Positions 1 to 11,689 are shown, counted from the stretch's first letter. The stretch: DNA of 64,000 nt from Aradus depressus (GCA_963662175.1 OY759221.1:38004045-38068044); one strand, 5' to 3'. Numbers and translations are program-made. Notes: a model not told the origin generated them from the sequence alone.

Positions 1-362
1 ACTGACGACTTTTTTTTTTTTAATGCAAATATAAAAAAATATAACAATTGGAGGTTTTGGTTTGATGAGCACAGCTCACTTATATCTTGTATTATTTATG
101 ATTAATGACTTTTGGAAGAAGTCCAAACTTTGTTTCAAACTAACACTCGACCGGGGGGGCGGCATGAAAAACAGTGGCGCAGCTCGCTGTCAAGTAACAC
201 AACAACTAGGTCACCAAGCCTAACTTGTCCATAAAACGTTTGAATGGGGACTGGCGGATCTACAATGAGGCTTATCGACAATCTAAGTTGTCGAGGAGAT
301 AGATGAGGTTCTCTGTAGAGAGATCATGATTGGCTCTAGCTCAGGCGACGTTTTACTTCTCC
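1..362. other. No gene recognised; unassigned AT-rich sequence
   Basis: No open frame or known repeat was recognised here. It ends where a P-family repeat begins. Confidence 0.4.
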
Positions 363-606
363 TGCTAAACTAAGTTTAGGGGAAGTTATGTAATCGGTCA
401 GAAATTCGATGCTATGTTTCAATGGAATTTCACGTTTTTTGACCCCCCTCCCGGATACCAAAAATGAAAACAAAAATTTCTATGAACACGATAACTTCCA
501 TGTATCGACACACAATTTTATATGTGTAACCTGAACCCATAACGACGACACCTATTGAATTTCAGCCAAATCGGCCAACGGGAAGAAGGCATTAGGGGGG
601 CTTAAA
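363..606 (+). repeat. P-family dispersed repeat, 5' part
   Basis: The segment begins with the family's left end (GGGGAAGTTATGTAATCGG), then the conserved words AATTCGATG, GGAATTTCA, AACACGATAACT and CCAAATCGGCCAA, ending in a G-rich tract. The same order of words recurs more than 20 times in the window on both strands. No coding capacity is visible. I do not know the published name of this family. Confidence 0.75.
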
Positions 607-894
607 ACAAATACTATGCACAAATGCGCAAAATAAAAATATGTTTGTCCTTTTAAAGTTTTTATTATTTTATTTTATGCAAGGCAGATAAAACATTCAA
701 AAGAAAATAAATAAATCCAAAATAAATAAATAAATAAAATAAAACACCAATAAATATAAAATATAAAAAATACTAAAAAATTAACAATTTAAAATTTCTT
801 GGTTGGCATCCATGAAATTTAAAGTGTTAGTGTTTAATCTGTTTGTATTTATATTTATTCGTGTTTTATCTTATTTATTCATTTCTTTTTGAAT
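607..894. other. AT-rich spacer
   Basis: A/T-rich simple sequence with AAATAAATAAAT runs; nothing coding seen. Confidence 0.5.
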
Positions 895-1010
895 TGATAT
901 GTTCTCCTGAATGTTTTATCAGGCTACCTGATGATGAGGGCAACCCCGAAGGCCGGCTAGCACAAAATAAAATTTGTGATAGGTAAGACTATATTTATAT
1001 TTTGCTATCA
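895..1010 (+). repeat. D-family repeat, degenerate copy
   Basis: Contains CTGATGATGAGG followed by a decayed hairpin, GAAG and GCCGGCTAGC, then a variant of the CTGTGAGAGGTCAGAC tail. Intact copies lie at 23.07 and 24.42 kb. The GAAA word of the hammerhead-like core is GAAG here, so this copy would be inactive if the core is functional elsewhere. Confidence 0.65.
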
Positions 1011-1681
1011 TCCATCTTGAAATTATCAAATACTCTACTAAGTGCCGTTGCAATGTATGTAGTTACGTTAGAAAATAATTAAGAGAACGAGAATTTATCG
1101 AGACATTTTATATATGGAATAGATGCAGGAACTTTGACATGAGGGAATTGAGATACTATGAGGTGTCAGCTTCCTAGAAGTTTGTATTAGGTTAAGTCGT
1201 TGATGTGATCCTGGAATGTGTTGGCTAAATCCATTTGTTACCTCCCCGATAAGACCCCAGGGCTGATCCTTTGATTTTCCCATCTCTGTATCGGATTGAC
1301 TTCTTCCCTTTATCTCCCCTGATATTTCCCAGGTTAGAAGGGGAGAGAAGAGGGAATGAACTACACTTAGAAGAAAAACTCCAGGAAAAGATTTTCTCCC
1401 TTCTTGTATCCAGGCCGAGTGGAATACATGTTCTCATTGGCACTGGGTACATCTTTTATGTATTACATATTTTATTTAAGATCAATTCATCCATAGTTCA
1501 ATTTTACGGAGCTAGACAGATTTATATAAAAAATATATTTCGTACAGTGACATTCTATTTGGGTCAATCCTTGTCAACTCACCCAGGTTGAGAATCGCAT
1601 CAGAATTCACCATATTTCTTTTTTTTTACTTCCTGAGTTATAGAGAAAGTTATGCAATAGATCAACAATTCGAGTTAGTTA
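1011..1681. other. No gene recognised
   Basis: Several short open frames occur but none has a recognisable motif. I see no repeat boundary either. Confidence 0.35.
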
Positions 1682-1773
1682 TTGTGACCCATCCCGGGCT
1701 TCAACTACGAGATCACCTACTACCAAAGAGCTATTTCGTCGATCTGTTGAACATGAGCCCGACTCTACTATGA

Positions 1774-2248
1774 AAGTTTTTTTTTTTTCCTTTTTTTTTT
1801 CCGGGTGTACCGGCCCCTGAAGGAGGCTCAACGACGCACGTCCGCCGCGTGGGGGGGGAATAAGGGCACAATATAATTCTCGTTTATTTAATATTTTATT
1901 GCTGCTACGGCCGGCTGTAGAACCCGCCAATCGCCGGGGCGTCTGGCCGGGTCCCTCAACCTACCTTATCGGCGTTTCCCGAGAAAACTCGGGACTCTTA
2001 ACTGCGTTGCGCTGAGGATCGACCGAACTCTGGGTAGTCAGCCTCACTTATCAGCTTCCGCGGGTTCAGTCCCAGGTACAATCCTGTCCGGCGTATCAAC
2101 TCCATCCTAGGCCCGTCGTACAGCGGGCATTCGAGAACTACGTGTTCTGCAGTCTCGACGCCACCTCACGAGCAGTTCGGGCTGTCCTTCTTGAAAAAGA
2201 AGAGCTTGGAGTTGAAATCCCCGTGACCCGATAGTATCTGAGACGTCC
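1774..2248 (-). mobile_element. 5'-truncated R1-like LINE inserted in SINE1
   Basis: The insertion starts on the plus strand with a T-rich tract (1779-1800), the complement of a poly(A) tail, followed by a GC-rich 3' UTR and the C-terminal coding end at 1998-2243. The breakpoints fall inside an otherwise continuous SINE1, so the LINE is younger than that SINE. Target-site duplication is short or unclear. Confidence 0.65.
1998..2243 (-). pseudogene. Non-LTR retrotransposon ORF2 C-terminal domain (R1-like), broken
   Basis: Reading on the minus strand gives about 81 residues with SGHGDFNSK near the start and the Cys/His module ETAEHVVLECPLYD, the nucleic-acid-binding C-terminus typical of R1-type LINE polymerases. 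The expected C-x-C-x7-H-x4-C pattern is damaged: the second cysteine codon is TGA, an in-frame stop. The frame ends at TAA near 1998. No RT domain remains upstream because the copy is 5' truncated at about 2248. It is a non-functional relic. Confidence 0.75.
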
Positions 2249-2411
2249 AGTAGTCCTAAATTTTGCCTATTCTAAATTTTTATTCACCGAGGGTAATAGG
2301 GACCATCGCTTGTATAATGTCAGGTACTCGTTGAAGATCCCCGACCCCACGCGAATAAACAAAAACTCTAATAACTGTTAATGTATTAAATGTGCCGATA
2401 AGAAATGGTAT

Positions 2412-2928
2412 ATGTGGTCCCAGAACTCCATTAGGATGGCACCTGGTAATTTGTTATTGGAAATGGCACTTGAAGGAGTCGGAAGCGCAGTCGTAATAAT
2501 GAGAAGAAAGGCGACTCTGAACGCAGCTGGTTATACTGAAGGCACTGGACTACATCGGGGTACCTGGAGTAAGGACAGTGACAGTGTGCACGGACAGCCA
2601 AGTAAGCATAGAGAGCTTGAGGAACCACAAGAACCACTCGTCACTAATGGATGATATAAGGGTTCGAGTCGGGGCTCTTCGGAAAGAGGGCTGCACAGTT
2701 AGATACAGTTGGGTTAGGGCGCATGATGACGACACCAATAAAAAGAGCGCGGACTGTCTGACAAACAGGGCGGCACAGAACGTAGATCTACCTCTGAGCT
2801 ATGCAAAATATCCGAAAACATTGATAACGGAAAAGCCGAGACGGACTTACATCCTGAAGGAGCAATGGAGGCGGTCGAGCAAAAGAGCGGTCACACGAAG
2901 CTTCTTCCCGACTGTAGAGGACTTCTAA
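2412..2928 (+). pseudogene. RNase H domain of a LINE polymerase, frameshifted
   Basis: Two overlapping frames together give an RNase H fold as found in R1/I-type LINE polymerases. The first frame (2412-2570) carries EGVGSAVVI, resembling the strand after the first catalytic Asp. The second (from about 2563) carries VTVCTDSQVSIESL, with the TDSQ catalytic aspartate, then VRYSWVRAHDDD with the conserved His region and SADCLTNRAAQ, where the last acidic position sits. The usual Gly of the xGNexAD stretch is degraded. The frame ends at TAA near 2928. No RT domain is seen upstream. Confidence 0.75.
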
Positions 2929-3289
2929 AAAAATTCAATATGACAAACTAACACCTGAAAAAAATTGCACACAAATCGGTTGTGGAGACGTGGATACCAA
3001 ACATACAAATCAAACACGCCCCCCTCCCCCCCCCCTTGAGTTTTCGGTCGAAAGTTATTAAAACGAGCAATAACAGTATGCAATTGATGAAGATCATTTA
3101 ATACCAATTTCAATCCAATTCATTATTTATGAGTACCTGATGTGTGTGGCCAGTAATTAAAAGACCATTAACATTACACATTTTACAAAAAAATTTTAAC
3201 TTTCATTAATTGAATTTTTTTTTTCACCTAAATTTACTGAATGTTCAGTTTCAATTAAAATGCTAAACAGTTCATCCGTACTGTGAGTG
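2929..3289. other. LINE 3' flank and C-rich tract
   Basis: Possible continuation of the LINE 3' region followed by a C-rich run near 3018-3036. Nothing further recognised. Confidence 0.35.
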
Positions 3290-3301
3290 TATTTGTATTG
3301 A

Positions 3302-3656
3302 GGTTAGGTTAGTTTAATTAGGTTTTATGACTCATGCCCGGGCTTTAACTACGAGGTCATATCGCCTACTACCAGAGCGCTCTTTCGTCACTCTGGTGGA
3401 CATGAGCCCGACTCTACAATGGGAGTCCTAAATTTTGCCTACCCTAAATTTTTATTCACTTAGGGCAGGGGTCTTTAACGAGTACCTGACATCGTACAGG
3501 CTCGGGACCATCGCTTAACGTCCCATCCGAAGGACGGCGTGCTTAAGTTTATTTTATCTCCCAGATAAAATAAACTAAGGGCCTCGGTCGGGTTTCGAAC
3601 CCACTATCTTGAGCTCAGAAGGCAAGCACGCATACCACTGAGATACCGGCGCCCTC
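3302..3656 (-). repeat. SINE1, full-length copy with 12-bp target-site duplication
   Basis: tRNA-derived SINE on the minus strand: head at the right end (GGCGCCGGTATCTCAGTGG with an A box, then a B box GGTTCGAAACCC), body, and a tail ending in TTAGGTTAACCT-like sequence at the left. It is flanked by TATTTGTATTGA at 3290-3301 and 3657-3668, an exact 12-bp duplication that fixes the boundaries and indicates LINE-machinery retroposition. Confidence 0.9.
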
Positions 3657-3668
3657 TATTTGTATTGA

Positions 3669-4330
3669 TATACTATGTCATTGTATGTAATTTTAGATGT
3701 TTTTGAAGTAACCAATAGATATACATAAAATTTCCAAAATCTATTTACTTTCCCAGCTAATCGATCAGAAATTCGAAGGGGAAGGGATGTTGTGGGGGAG
3801 GGGGAGGGTGAATGTGGGAGATTCTCTTCAACGATTGTATAGTTGCACATGAAGCTATACTAAATATTCACGTAATAAAATCTGTTACATTTGACCGATT
3901 TCGGTGAAACTTTGTCATGATCGTCAAAAAGTACTTTTATTTATTTTAGACAAACTCATGAAAATCATAGCAAGTTGAAGATTAATAACATAAATTAGCT
4001 GTGGAGGAATGTGTTCATCACCCTGCGCTAGTGTGGACAGGACATAGTCCTGGCTGTGTAGAGCATGAGACCTTGGACCTGGTATCTGGAGGCGAGGATG
4101 TGGTTACTCTATCCAATTACCTACCTCACAGTTCAGGATAAATTAAATTCTATGGCCAGGTCGGCTAGAGACCAATTAAGCCCACATTCTACCTTACCCG
4201 AAGGAGAGGCACAAAAACATTATTTCTCAACTCAAATCACTAATTTTCCCCTTGTATATCATGGATTTTACGCACTAAAACATTATTATATCTCCAGTAT
4301 TTACCATGCAAAAGGAAGATTTGCTGGTTT
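3669..4330. other. No gene recognised
   Basis: Short open frames such as 4065-4358 lack recognisable motifs; the end of that frame runs into a SINE1 fragment. Confidence 0.35.
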
Positions 4331-4515
4331 GAAACCCGGCCGAGGCCCGGGACGTTAATCAATTTTCCCGAGCCTATACGGCGTCAGGAACTCGCCAGAC
4401 CACTGTTCTAACAAGAATGTAGGGTGGGCAAAATTTAAAAATTGGGTTCCGTGTCTAGTAGACGATAAAACCTCATAGCTAAAGCCCGGGCATGAGTCAA
4501 AATGACAAACCAACC
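4331..4515 (+). repeat. SINE1 fragment, degenerate
   Basis: Retains the B-box neighbourhood (GAAACCCGGCCGAGGCCC) and the tail AAAGCCCGGGCATGAGTC, with the middle partly lost. Confidence 0.7.
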
Positions 4516-4567
4516 AAAAAGAAGGTTACATAACTCGATAAGAAGGAAACAAACTTGTGGAATTTCT

Positions 4568-4604
4568 GCCAAGCTTTCGGCACTGAGTATGCCTTCTTCA
4601 GGTC
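4568..4604 (-). ncRNA. Hammerhead-like motif, foldback G left arm
   Basis: Minus-strand order: GAC, CTGAAGA, one extra A, GGCA, 7-nt loop, TGCC, GAAA, GC, TT, GGC. The stem II arms pair perfectly over 4 bp. The word after GAAA is the minimal self-complementary AGCT, giving UU at the cleavage position. Stem I is not obvious. Inference from hand folding. Confidence 0.4.
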
Positions 4605-4894
4605 TTCATTCTGCCAGGAAGCTACTTATTCATCCGTAAAAGAAGAAAGAGGGGTCGGGGTAAGCAGATTTTGAGACCTGAAATTCCATGCGAGTCATTG
4701 CTAACGGATCCATGATATAAGCACCATCCACCTTCAATCATAACGGAGCACACCAAATTATCGTAACGTGTGGGGGTGGTGTGTATATTATGGATCCAGT
4801 TAGCAGTGACGTTCGCATAGAGTTGCAGGTCTCAAACTCTGCTTACCCCGATCACTCCTTCTTTTACGGATGAATAAATAGCTTTCTGGCAGAA

Positions 4895-4935
4895 GACCTG
4901 AAGAAGGAAGGCACACTCAGTGCCGAAAGCTTGGC
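4895..4935 (+). ncRNA. Hammerhead-like motif, foldback G right arm
   Basis: Same order as the left arm: CTGAAGA at 4898-4904, GAAA at 4925-4928, GCTT next. The stem II segment carries a GGAA insertion, but GGCA/TGCC pairing persists. Confidence 0.35.
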
Positions 4936-4949
4936 AGAAATTCTACAAG

Positions 4950-5434
4950 GTTCTTTTCTTCGACCACAAGCCTCATCTCTCCTCGTTGGTCAACCCCTCC
5001 CTAATTGATAACCCGATAAGGTTACACAGTAAAATTCCCATATCATTTTTTAATAATCGTTCATACAATACCAATTTGCACCATTTAGGACCGAAGGGTA
5101 ATACCAATTACCTGCTGGTAATGGTTTCAACGAAAGCAACTATATTCACACAAATCAAGAAGTTAAATTTTTTTTAAATAATTTTGTTTAAATATTTATC
5201 TCTGGCTACGCTTTCTTTGATCGGATTCAATATATACAAAGAAGAATCGTTGAAAAGAACACTTTATGAACACTTATATCTCCGATCAAGCAATTTGATG
5301 CGAATGGACGTTTTGTGGTATCTCAACGTACCCTATACCTGGCACGAAAAATCATTCTTCCATAGGATCGGTCCTGAAGCTGAAAACGAGAGAATGCTAA
5401 AAACCTTTGTCATGTCAAGTAACTAAAAGTGATT
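4950..5434. other. Two unrecognised open frames, probably not genes
   Basis: Frames at 4920-5177 (begins in the foldback arm) and 5184-5426 (80 codons) have no motif I recognise and no evident splice or promoter context. Confidence 0.3.
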
Positions 5435-5925
5435 GAGGGTGCCGGTAGCTCAGTGGTATGCGTGCTTGAATACTGAGCTCAAGATCGAGGATTCAAAACC
5501 CAGCCGAGGCCCTTAGGTTTTTTATCCAAGGATCCATTGGGGAGAGATGGAACAGAAAATCAATAATGGCTGGAGTCCATTACCGCCCTTCTCAGGCTTA
5601 ATAGGAACGGCACCACACCATCCAGTCAGCTTCTTTGTTCTATTCGGAGAAGGACAAGCGCGATTTTGGAGGGAGCGAACCTTCCCTATGGGATATAGAG
5701 CTCAAGATCGTGGGTAGGAATCCCGGCCGAGGCCGTAAGGTGAAAAACACTTGAGCACACCGTCCTTTGGATGGGACATTAAGCCCAAGCCTGTACGATG
5801 TCAAGTACTCGTTAAATACCCCAACTCAATATAGTAGAGTCGAGCTCATGTTCACCAGAGCGACGAGAGAGCGCTCTGGTAAGTAAGCGATATGACCTCG
5901 AAGTTAAAAGTCACAAAAACCTACT
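5435..5925 (+). repeat. SINE1, interrupted or rearranged copy
   Basis: A head with A box TAGCTCAGTGG and a decayed B box spans 5435-5530. After about 165 bp of other sequence, a second partial head and the SINE body resume at 5697 and run to about 5925. Either two SINEs or one SINE with an insertion. Confidence 0.75.
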
Positions 5926-6334
5926 AGAAGCGAGTGATTTCGCCTTTTTTATATAACTTGTATTAATTTTTCGGGCATTTTTTTTTTTTTTTTAGTGGTG
6001 TCTTTCATACACCCAGTAATGCCAGTATGAAGTGACATTATAATTACTGTAACTACCAAGAGCACTGCCATTATTCAGCTTTCTTGTCTTATAAAGGGGA
6101 AACATGCAAGACCAATTTTAAGTCACCGAGTACGGAGAATCCTTACAAGGAACCCATCAGTCTCTGCTGGTTTCAAAAGCAACTCAACAAAACTCGAATC
6201 CTTTAATTAGGTAAATTGAAACCAGAATGTACACAATACGTACCTGAACCATACTAAAGTCTGTTCAGTTCAAACAATAGCTTTGAGCAAGAAGAAAACT
6301 AATTTGAAACACTAATTGAAACCATTATAATCCA

Positions 6335-6598
6335 AAATGGATCATCCTAGTTCCCAGTATCCTTAGCAACATTCTGCAGCCGACCATTAAAGTAATAACA
6401 CATGACAGGAGCAACAAACAAAATGGATTATCCTAGGTCCCAGTATCCTTAGCAACATTCTGCATCCGACCATTAAAGTAATAATAATAATAAACGTCTT
6501 TATTTCTTTTTCTTTTTACAGATTTACAATAATAATAATAATAATAATAATAATATGGACATTAAACATGTCAGGAGCAACAAACAAAATGAAATATT
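6335..6598. repeat. About 84-bp tandem duplication carrying a LINE tail
   Basis: The unit containing CCCAGTATCCTTAGCAACATT occurs twice in tandem from about 6335. The second unit is interrupted by a LINE-type 3' end (minus strand; AAACGTCTTTATTTC and TAA repeats, 6477-6556), after which the unit resumes with CAGGAGCAACAAAC. Confidence 0.7.
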
Positions 6599-6880
6599 CG
6601 GGAAGTTCTATAATCGGTCAACAATTCGATACGAAGTTAATAAAAAAAATAATATGTATATCGATTTCCGGATTATATAACAATTTAAAAAAATATATTT
6701 ATGTGTGCCTATGAACACGATAACTCACGATAGAATGAATTTATCAACATGACATTTTATATGTGTATCCCCCTAATGTCGACATTTATTGATTTTCAGC
6801 CAAATCGGTAAAAGAAAATGGAAGATTAGGGAGAGACAACACAAAAACTGTAATAACTGCCGATGTAATGTTGTTAGGGG
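6599..6880 (+). repeat. P-family repeat
   Basis: Left-end words (GGGAAGTTCTATAATCGG, CAATTCGATACG), AACACGATAACTC, and CCAAATCGG are in the usual order. Confidence 0.7.
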
Positions 6881-7735
6881 GGAGGGGCTTGGCCTTATAA
6901 ACATTTGAGCTCAAACTTCAAGTCTCTACTGTAATAGAGGCCGAGATCCCTACACAGGCTCTGATGAAACCTGAACATCTTGGTAACGGCACACCCGATT
7001 TTCATCATACATGGCTGAGAACCATCTCGCAAAAACCAGCATTTGAAACGAAAAAAACGCTTTTAAATCGGTTCAGCCGTCTTGGAGCTACGATGCCACA
7101 GACAGACACACACACACAAAGGCTTCTAACTTATAACACCCCTCCTTTTGCGTTGGGGGTTAAAAAAAAAAGGCATGTTTTAGATGAAATACGATATTTT
7201 ACAGGTTGTTCATTTTTCGAGATACTCGTACATGCCAAAAATTTGTTTTGAAATGTTTTAAAACCCATTTTCTAGCTAAATATTGACTGAAGTTAAGGAA
7301 ATAGTTTGAAAACTATAGAAGAAATAGCAAAAAAGAACCTAATTGAAGAAAAAAAGAAAGTATTTCTATTGATCTCATTTCTTCTGTCGGTTCAAGCGAT
7401 CAGAATCACCCGAAGTACTGGTGGATTTATTCCTTTTGAACAACCCCCCCCCCCCCCCCCCCCCCCCCCCACCTTCCAAAAGGTAATTTATTCAGAAAAC
7501 AAGGGCACACGGAGAGACGCCTCAAAGAAAAATAAATAATAAGAAACAGAGAAAGGCAAATACGAGAAGAATGGAACCGAAGAAAAAGAGTTCAGGATCT
7601 TTTTCTTTCTTTAGCAGAAAACAGAAAACGTCCAAGAAGAAGAGAAAAAATAAAAGTTTATTTCCTGTTTGGCGGCCCGAGTAAACCTCGAGTGTTTGTA
7701 CAGCAACTCGCTCCATCCTTACAAACTTATTTTTT
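6881..7735. other. No gene; poly(C) tract and purine-rich stretch
   Basis: Holds a C27 homopolymer (7444-7470), which creates a poly-proline run in one reading frame, and an A/G-rich stretch at about 7500-7660. Frames at 6964-7251 and 7306-7539 show no recognisable domain. Confidence 0.4.
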
Positions 7736-8400
7736 TTAAAAGTCGTCGTTGGATCACCGGCTATGTACTTCGCTAACCCCCCAAAGCCAATCGACATTTT
7801 GTCTAAAACTCGATGTTACATAGTGGCTTCTGAATCATCATACTAAATTTTATTGTCCTACTATTGTTTAGAAATAGTGTTCTCAGATTATCGTTGAACT
7901 AAAGATAAATAATACATAATCTGACTTCTCTGGCATCTTCAATTCGTTGTAAATATACCAACATTAACTGTTATAAAAGTACTTGGCTAACTGGATGAAG
8001 TTATTGCGACATTTAGGAAAGCACCAACTGTGCCACTTACAAGATTTTTTAAATTAAACAATGTGCTCATTGCGTTCAGCAGCATCTGTTGTAATGTGCT
8101 TTTAGCATATTTACTGAAGAATACGAGAACCTTTGAAAGATCACGGTCAACGGCTTTCGGCCTTCGCTACATGTGAGGAATACCCCATACCTAATGAATA
8201 TTGAAGAACAACAAAGGCTTTGCAACTGTTAGAATTATTTCAGTTTTGAAAAAGTCGTCGGTGGATCACCGGCTATGTACTTCGCCGTTTATGCTATCCC
8301 TCCAGCCAATCGAAGTTTGGGCTAAAACTTAATATTTGACACTAGTGGCTTCTGAATCATCATACTGAATTTTGTGTCGTTACATTTATTACATCGAGCC
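7736..8400 (-). repeat. P-family right-end fragments, two copies
   Basis: Right-end words on the minus strand (AAAGTCGTCGTTGGATCACC, then TACTTCGC and AGCCAATCGA) appear at 7736-7860 and again at 8245-8400. The sequence between them is unassigned. Confidence 0.6.
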
Positions 8401-8497
8401 CCCTTTCTCGACGGCCGATTTTGCGGAAAAATAATAGGTGCTGTCCTAATGGTGGTTTGAAATTTAATTCTAAAAGCATATCTCTACATTCTAATTA

Positions 8498-8707
8498 GTT
8501 ATTGTGACTCAAGGAATCTTAAAACTACAAGGTCGTATCGCCTACTACCAAAGCTCTCTTTTCTCGCTCTGTTGACATGAGCCTACTGTGGTATTCCTAA
8601 CTTTTGCCTACCCTAATTTTTTATTTACTTAAGGGTCTTTAACAAATATCTGACATCATCGGGACCATCGCTTAACATCCCATCCGAAGGGACGGTGTGC
8701 TCAAGGT
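8498..8707 (-). repeat. SINE1, head-less fragment
   Basis: Minus-strand tail and body (ATCGCCTACTACCAAAG, CCATCCGAAGGGACGG) are present; the tRNA-like head is missing. Confidence 0.7.
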
Positions 8708-8777
8708 CGCATTCATTCTAACGGGAGTTATCGTGTTCACAAACAGACACACATATACAGACATACAAGTTATTTTA

Positions 8778-8997
8778 TTTCCTCAGCTATACGAAGTATA
8801 GGGCAAGTTATGTAATCGGTCAGAAAATCGATTTTTTGACCCCCTGATTATTGAAATGAAAAAAAGAAATGTTTCCCAAAAAAAAAAAAAAAAAAAAAAA
8901 ATTATATGTACCTACCTATATTCAGAACCGCATAAGGATGACACATATTGATTTGAGCCAATTCGGGCAAAGTGATGTGGAGGGTTAAAGGGTGGGG

Positions 8998-9033
<36 letters not shown>

Positions 9034-9330
9034 TCGAGGGGGATGTTAACAAAAAAAATTGTTGTAATGATATATTGAAACGAAATTTCATACGTAAATT
9101 CAAAATCCTAGAGATTCTACAACTTAACAAATGAATGTTCACCGGAATCATGGGAGACACAGAGTGGGGAGCTGAACACAAAAACTCTCATAACTACAAT
9201 TAGTTCTGCTGAAGATACATCGACGACTTTATATTTTAACTTTTGAAATCAGGGGATCAGAAAACTTTAAATTCCGGTGAAAACTCAAAATCGAATTTCT
9301 GACCGATTACTTAACTACTGCTTCGTGTAA
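8778..9330. repeat. P-family repeat with an inverted left end and a 34-bp poly(G)
   Basis: Starts on the plus strand with TCAGCTATACGAAGTATAGG and ends near 9205-9325 with the same left end on the minus strand (GAATTTCTGACCGATTAC), so the copy is flanked by inverted ends. It includes an uninterrupted G run at 8999-9032. Confidence 0.7.
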
Positions 9331-9714
9331 CTGGAGTGATAAAAAAGTGTAAGGAAAACTGTGTTAGAATTTGGGAAGGGACACCTTCCAAAGACCAGGG
9401 CTTGCTTCTCTTAAGGTGAGATTCTTAGATTTTATGTAATCTCTTTTAGAGTGATTTACTTCTGTTTCCAAGAAAGTCCTAAGAGAGGTAACAGAACGAA
9501 GGAGTTAGAAGAATAAAGAAAATGAAAACAGCTGAGAAGGCTTTTTACTTAATGTGATTGTATCAGCTGATTAGTTTTTACTTTCTTATACCTTGTGATG
9601 TATAAAATTACCACACATTGTAATTATTATATAAATTATAAAACCAATTATTATTATTTGTATATAAAAACTAGATGTTAGAAATGAAGTAACTTAATTA
9701 TTGAATAAATATAT
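9331..9714. other. No gene recognised
   Basis: AT-rich, no recognisable features. Confidence 0.4.
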
Positions 9715-10150
9715 GAAGTCGCATTTTGTTTTAAAAACGAACCTATGAATGAAGAACAAAAGACGACGATCAGCTGTTCTAATAGAGATGTTTAAATTGG
9801 GTTGTGGAGGTGAGAAGTCTAAGGAGAGATGTGAAGGTGGACAGTCTAGTAGTGAGAAAAGTGATTTTAGGGTTAAGGTGTGGTGAACCATGTAGGTGTG
9901 AAATAACAGTGAAAAAGACAACGACTTGTACAATTTTTTATTTATATGTACATATTTATGCCCAAAACAACATTTGATATAGTTTTAAGTAGTTTCTAAA
10001 TTTTTTTAAAAATTGTAATTTGATTTTTTTGATATTGAAATTTTGAATTTATTTAAAATGTAGGTTAATATAAATAAACCTAATATTTGTTCACTTATTC
10101 TATGCTATTCATTTTACCTGTTAACCCCAGTAAGATAATTTATTCCTTTG
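9715..10150 (-). repeat. Q-family repeat
   Basis: Reverse-oriented relative of 42390-42815 plus 43739-43900 and of 62180-62830. Shared landmarks on the minus strand are GGGTTAACAGG, ATAGCATAGAAT, the AT-rich centre and CACCTACATGGTTCACCACA. The open frame 9694-9933 lies inside it and is not gene-like. Confidence 0.7.
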
Positions 10151-10199
10151 GATGAGATTTAACATTTTTGCAAATTTCACATATATATTTTGCATAATC

Positions 10200-10500
10200 A
10201 TACAATCACAACCTATGGTAGAAGGAAGTATTGTAATCGTGCAAAAATCCGAAATTGAGTTGATTTTCACGTTTCAAGGTCCTCCGAATACGTTTCGACC
10301 AGTTTCGCGTCTGTCTGTGCGTGTATGTGATTGGAAAGTTGTAAGCAGCTCTTCTGCAAAAAAGATAGTAGCTATGAACTTGAAATTTGGAATGAAGAGG
10401 TCACATGTGCTAACTTAGATCTGGTTAGATTTTGGACAAAATCGGACGAAAATTGAGACCACTTTAGTTGGAGGCCTAAGTACATTTTACAAGATTACCT
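10200..10500 (+). repeat. S-family repeat
   Basis: Shares GTGTATGTGATTGGAAAGTTG, AGCTATGAACTTGAAATTTG and AATTGAGACCACTTT with the inverted copy at 61855-62090. No coding signal beyond one short frame (10152-10418). Confidence 0.65.
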
Positions 10501-10813
10501 AATCACAAACAGTGGAGAGAAAACTGGTTCAAGAAAGTCAAAACTCTCAGAATTACGCGATACAATGAAATACCGCTGACGCCAACTCAATACTTTCATA
10601 TAACAACCAATGGTTTCTACTTAATTCGATTCTATTAGCTAATTCCTTTTTTAATCTGTTTTTACCGATAAAAAAATAAAGAAATCAATTATTTCTACAT
10701 TTAAATAAATTTCATCTCTTCCTAGTCTATCTCTCAACCAATTTCCATGTTTTGTTTTTTCTCTTATTCGCTGAATTACAATCGTATATCAAAAGCCACC
10801 ATTTACTTTTCCA

Positions 10814-11010
10814 GCTACAGGAAGTACAGGGGAAAGTTATGTAATCGGTCTAAAACTCGATGCAAAGTTTTCAACGGAATTTCATGTTTTTCCGACGTCC
10901 AGAAAGTTTGTGTGTGTGTTGGTGTCTGTGAACAAGATAAGCCCTCCAACGACAACTATCAGTTTTCAGTAATATCTTGCGCTGGGGATTCACCGACGAC
11001 TTTTTAATCT
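10814..11010 (+). repeat. P-family repeat
   Basis: Begins with CCAGCTACAGGAAGTACAGG, has the GTAATCGG word, and ends with ATTCACCGACGACTTTTT, the family's right end. The centre is deleted. Confidence 0.7.
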
Positions 11011-11689
11011 GTTTTTATTATTGATGAAAAAAAAAAAAAAAAAAAATCAATTATTTATACATACATTGAAATAAATTTCCCAGGTGATACATCTGAACCC
11101 AGTCCATCTCCCAACCACCCCCATGTTTCGCTTTTTCATTTATTCGCTGAATTACAATCGTATATCACCTTCCCCTCTTTTTTATATCAACAAGAGCTGA
11201 ATGTGATACACTTTTTTCAGGTTCAATTCAGTAAATTGTGAAACGGAACCCTTACACAATGGCTCTGTTGAATGTCCATCGTAGCGGTGTACATCGGAAA
11301 CTATAAAGACTAAAATTCTTAAATTTGGGATATACATAGATGACTTTAACCCACATCTAGGAAATAATAAATAAATAAATATATTCTAATAAAATTTATA
11401 ATCCTGCTGATTCTCCTGAGTGGGGTATCAAATGAAAGAGCTATAGCTGTAGATATCAGATAATTAATCAATGAAGTTTTCTCTCTCTCTCCAAAATGAA
11501 TCGACCTGTTTTGAGTTTAATATTTCATGTCGATAAAAGTAATTGGGCTTTTTGAGTTGAACCTTCTGGATGTCTGAAAATCAATAGGCCAATCATATGA
11601 GATTCTGGATACACACATAAAATTGTGCTCCGATACATTCATTCTATCCCGTATACATTCGGAACCCGGGGGGTCTCTTGCTTTCTAGG

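Larger units (their letters stand above)
1682..2345 (-). repeat. SINE1 copy split by a LINE insertion
   Basis: The SINE1 3' body (minus strand) is at 1682-1773 and its continuation at about 2249-2345. Joined, they follow the order seen in intact copies such as 47159-47505. The gap is filled by an R1-like LINE fragment whose poly(A) side faces 1774. The tRNA-like head is missing. Confidence 0.7.
4554..4949. repeat. Foldback element (family G), arms about 165 bp
   Basis: The left arm (4554-4720) and right arm (4785-4949) are inverted copies: both carry AATTTCTGCCAAGCTTTCGG, the CTGAAGAAGG region, TTATTCATCCGTAAAAGAAG and GGGGTAAGCAGA when read inward. The loop (4721-4784) is unique. Each arm contains a hammerhead-like core. 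No coding capacity. Confidence 0.85.

Noticed and set aside
7306..7539. Poly-proline protein
   Set aside because: The proline run is a C27 homopolymer; the rest of the frame has no domain.
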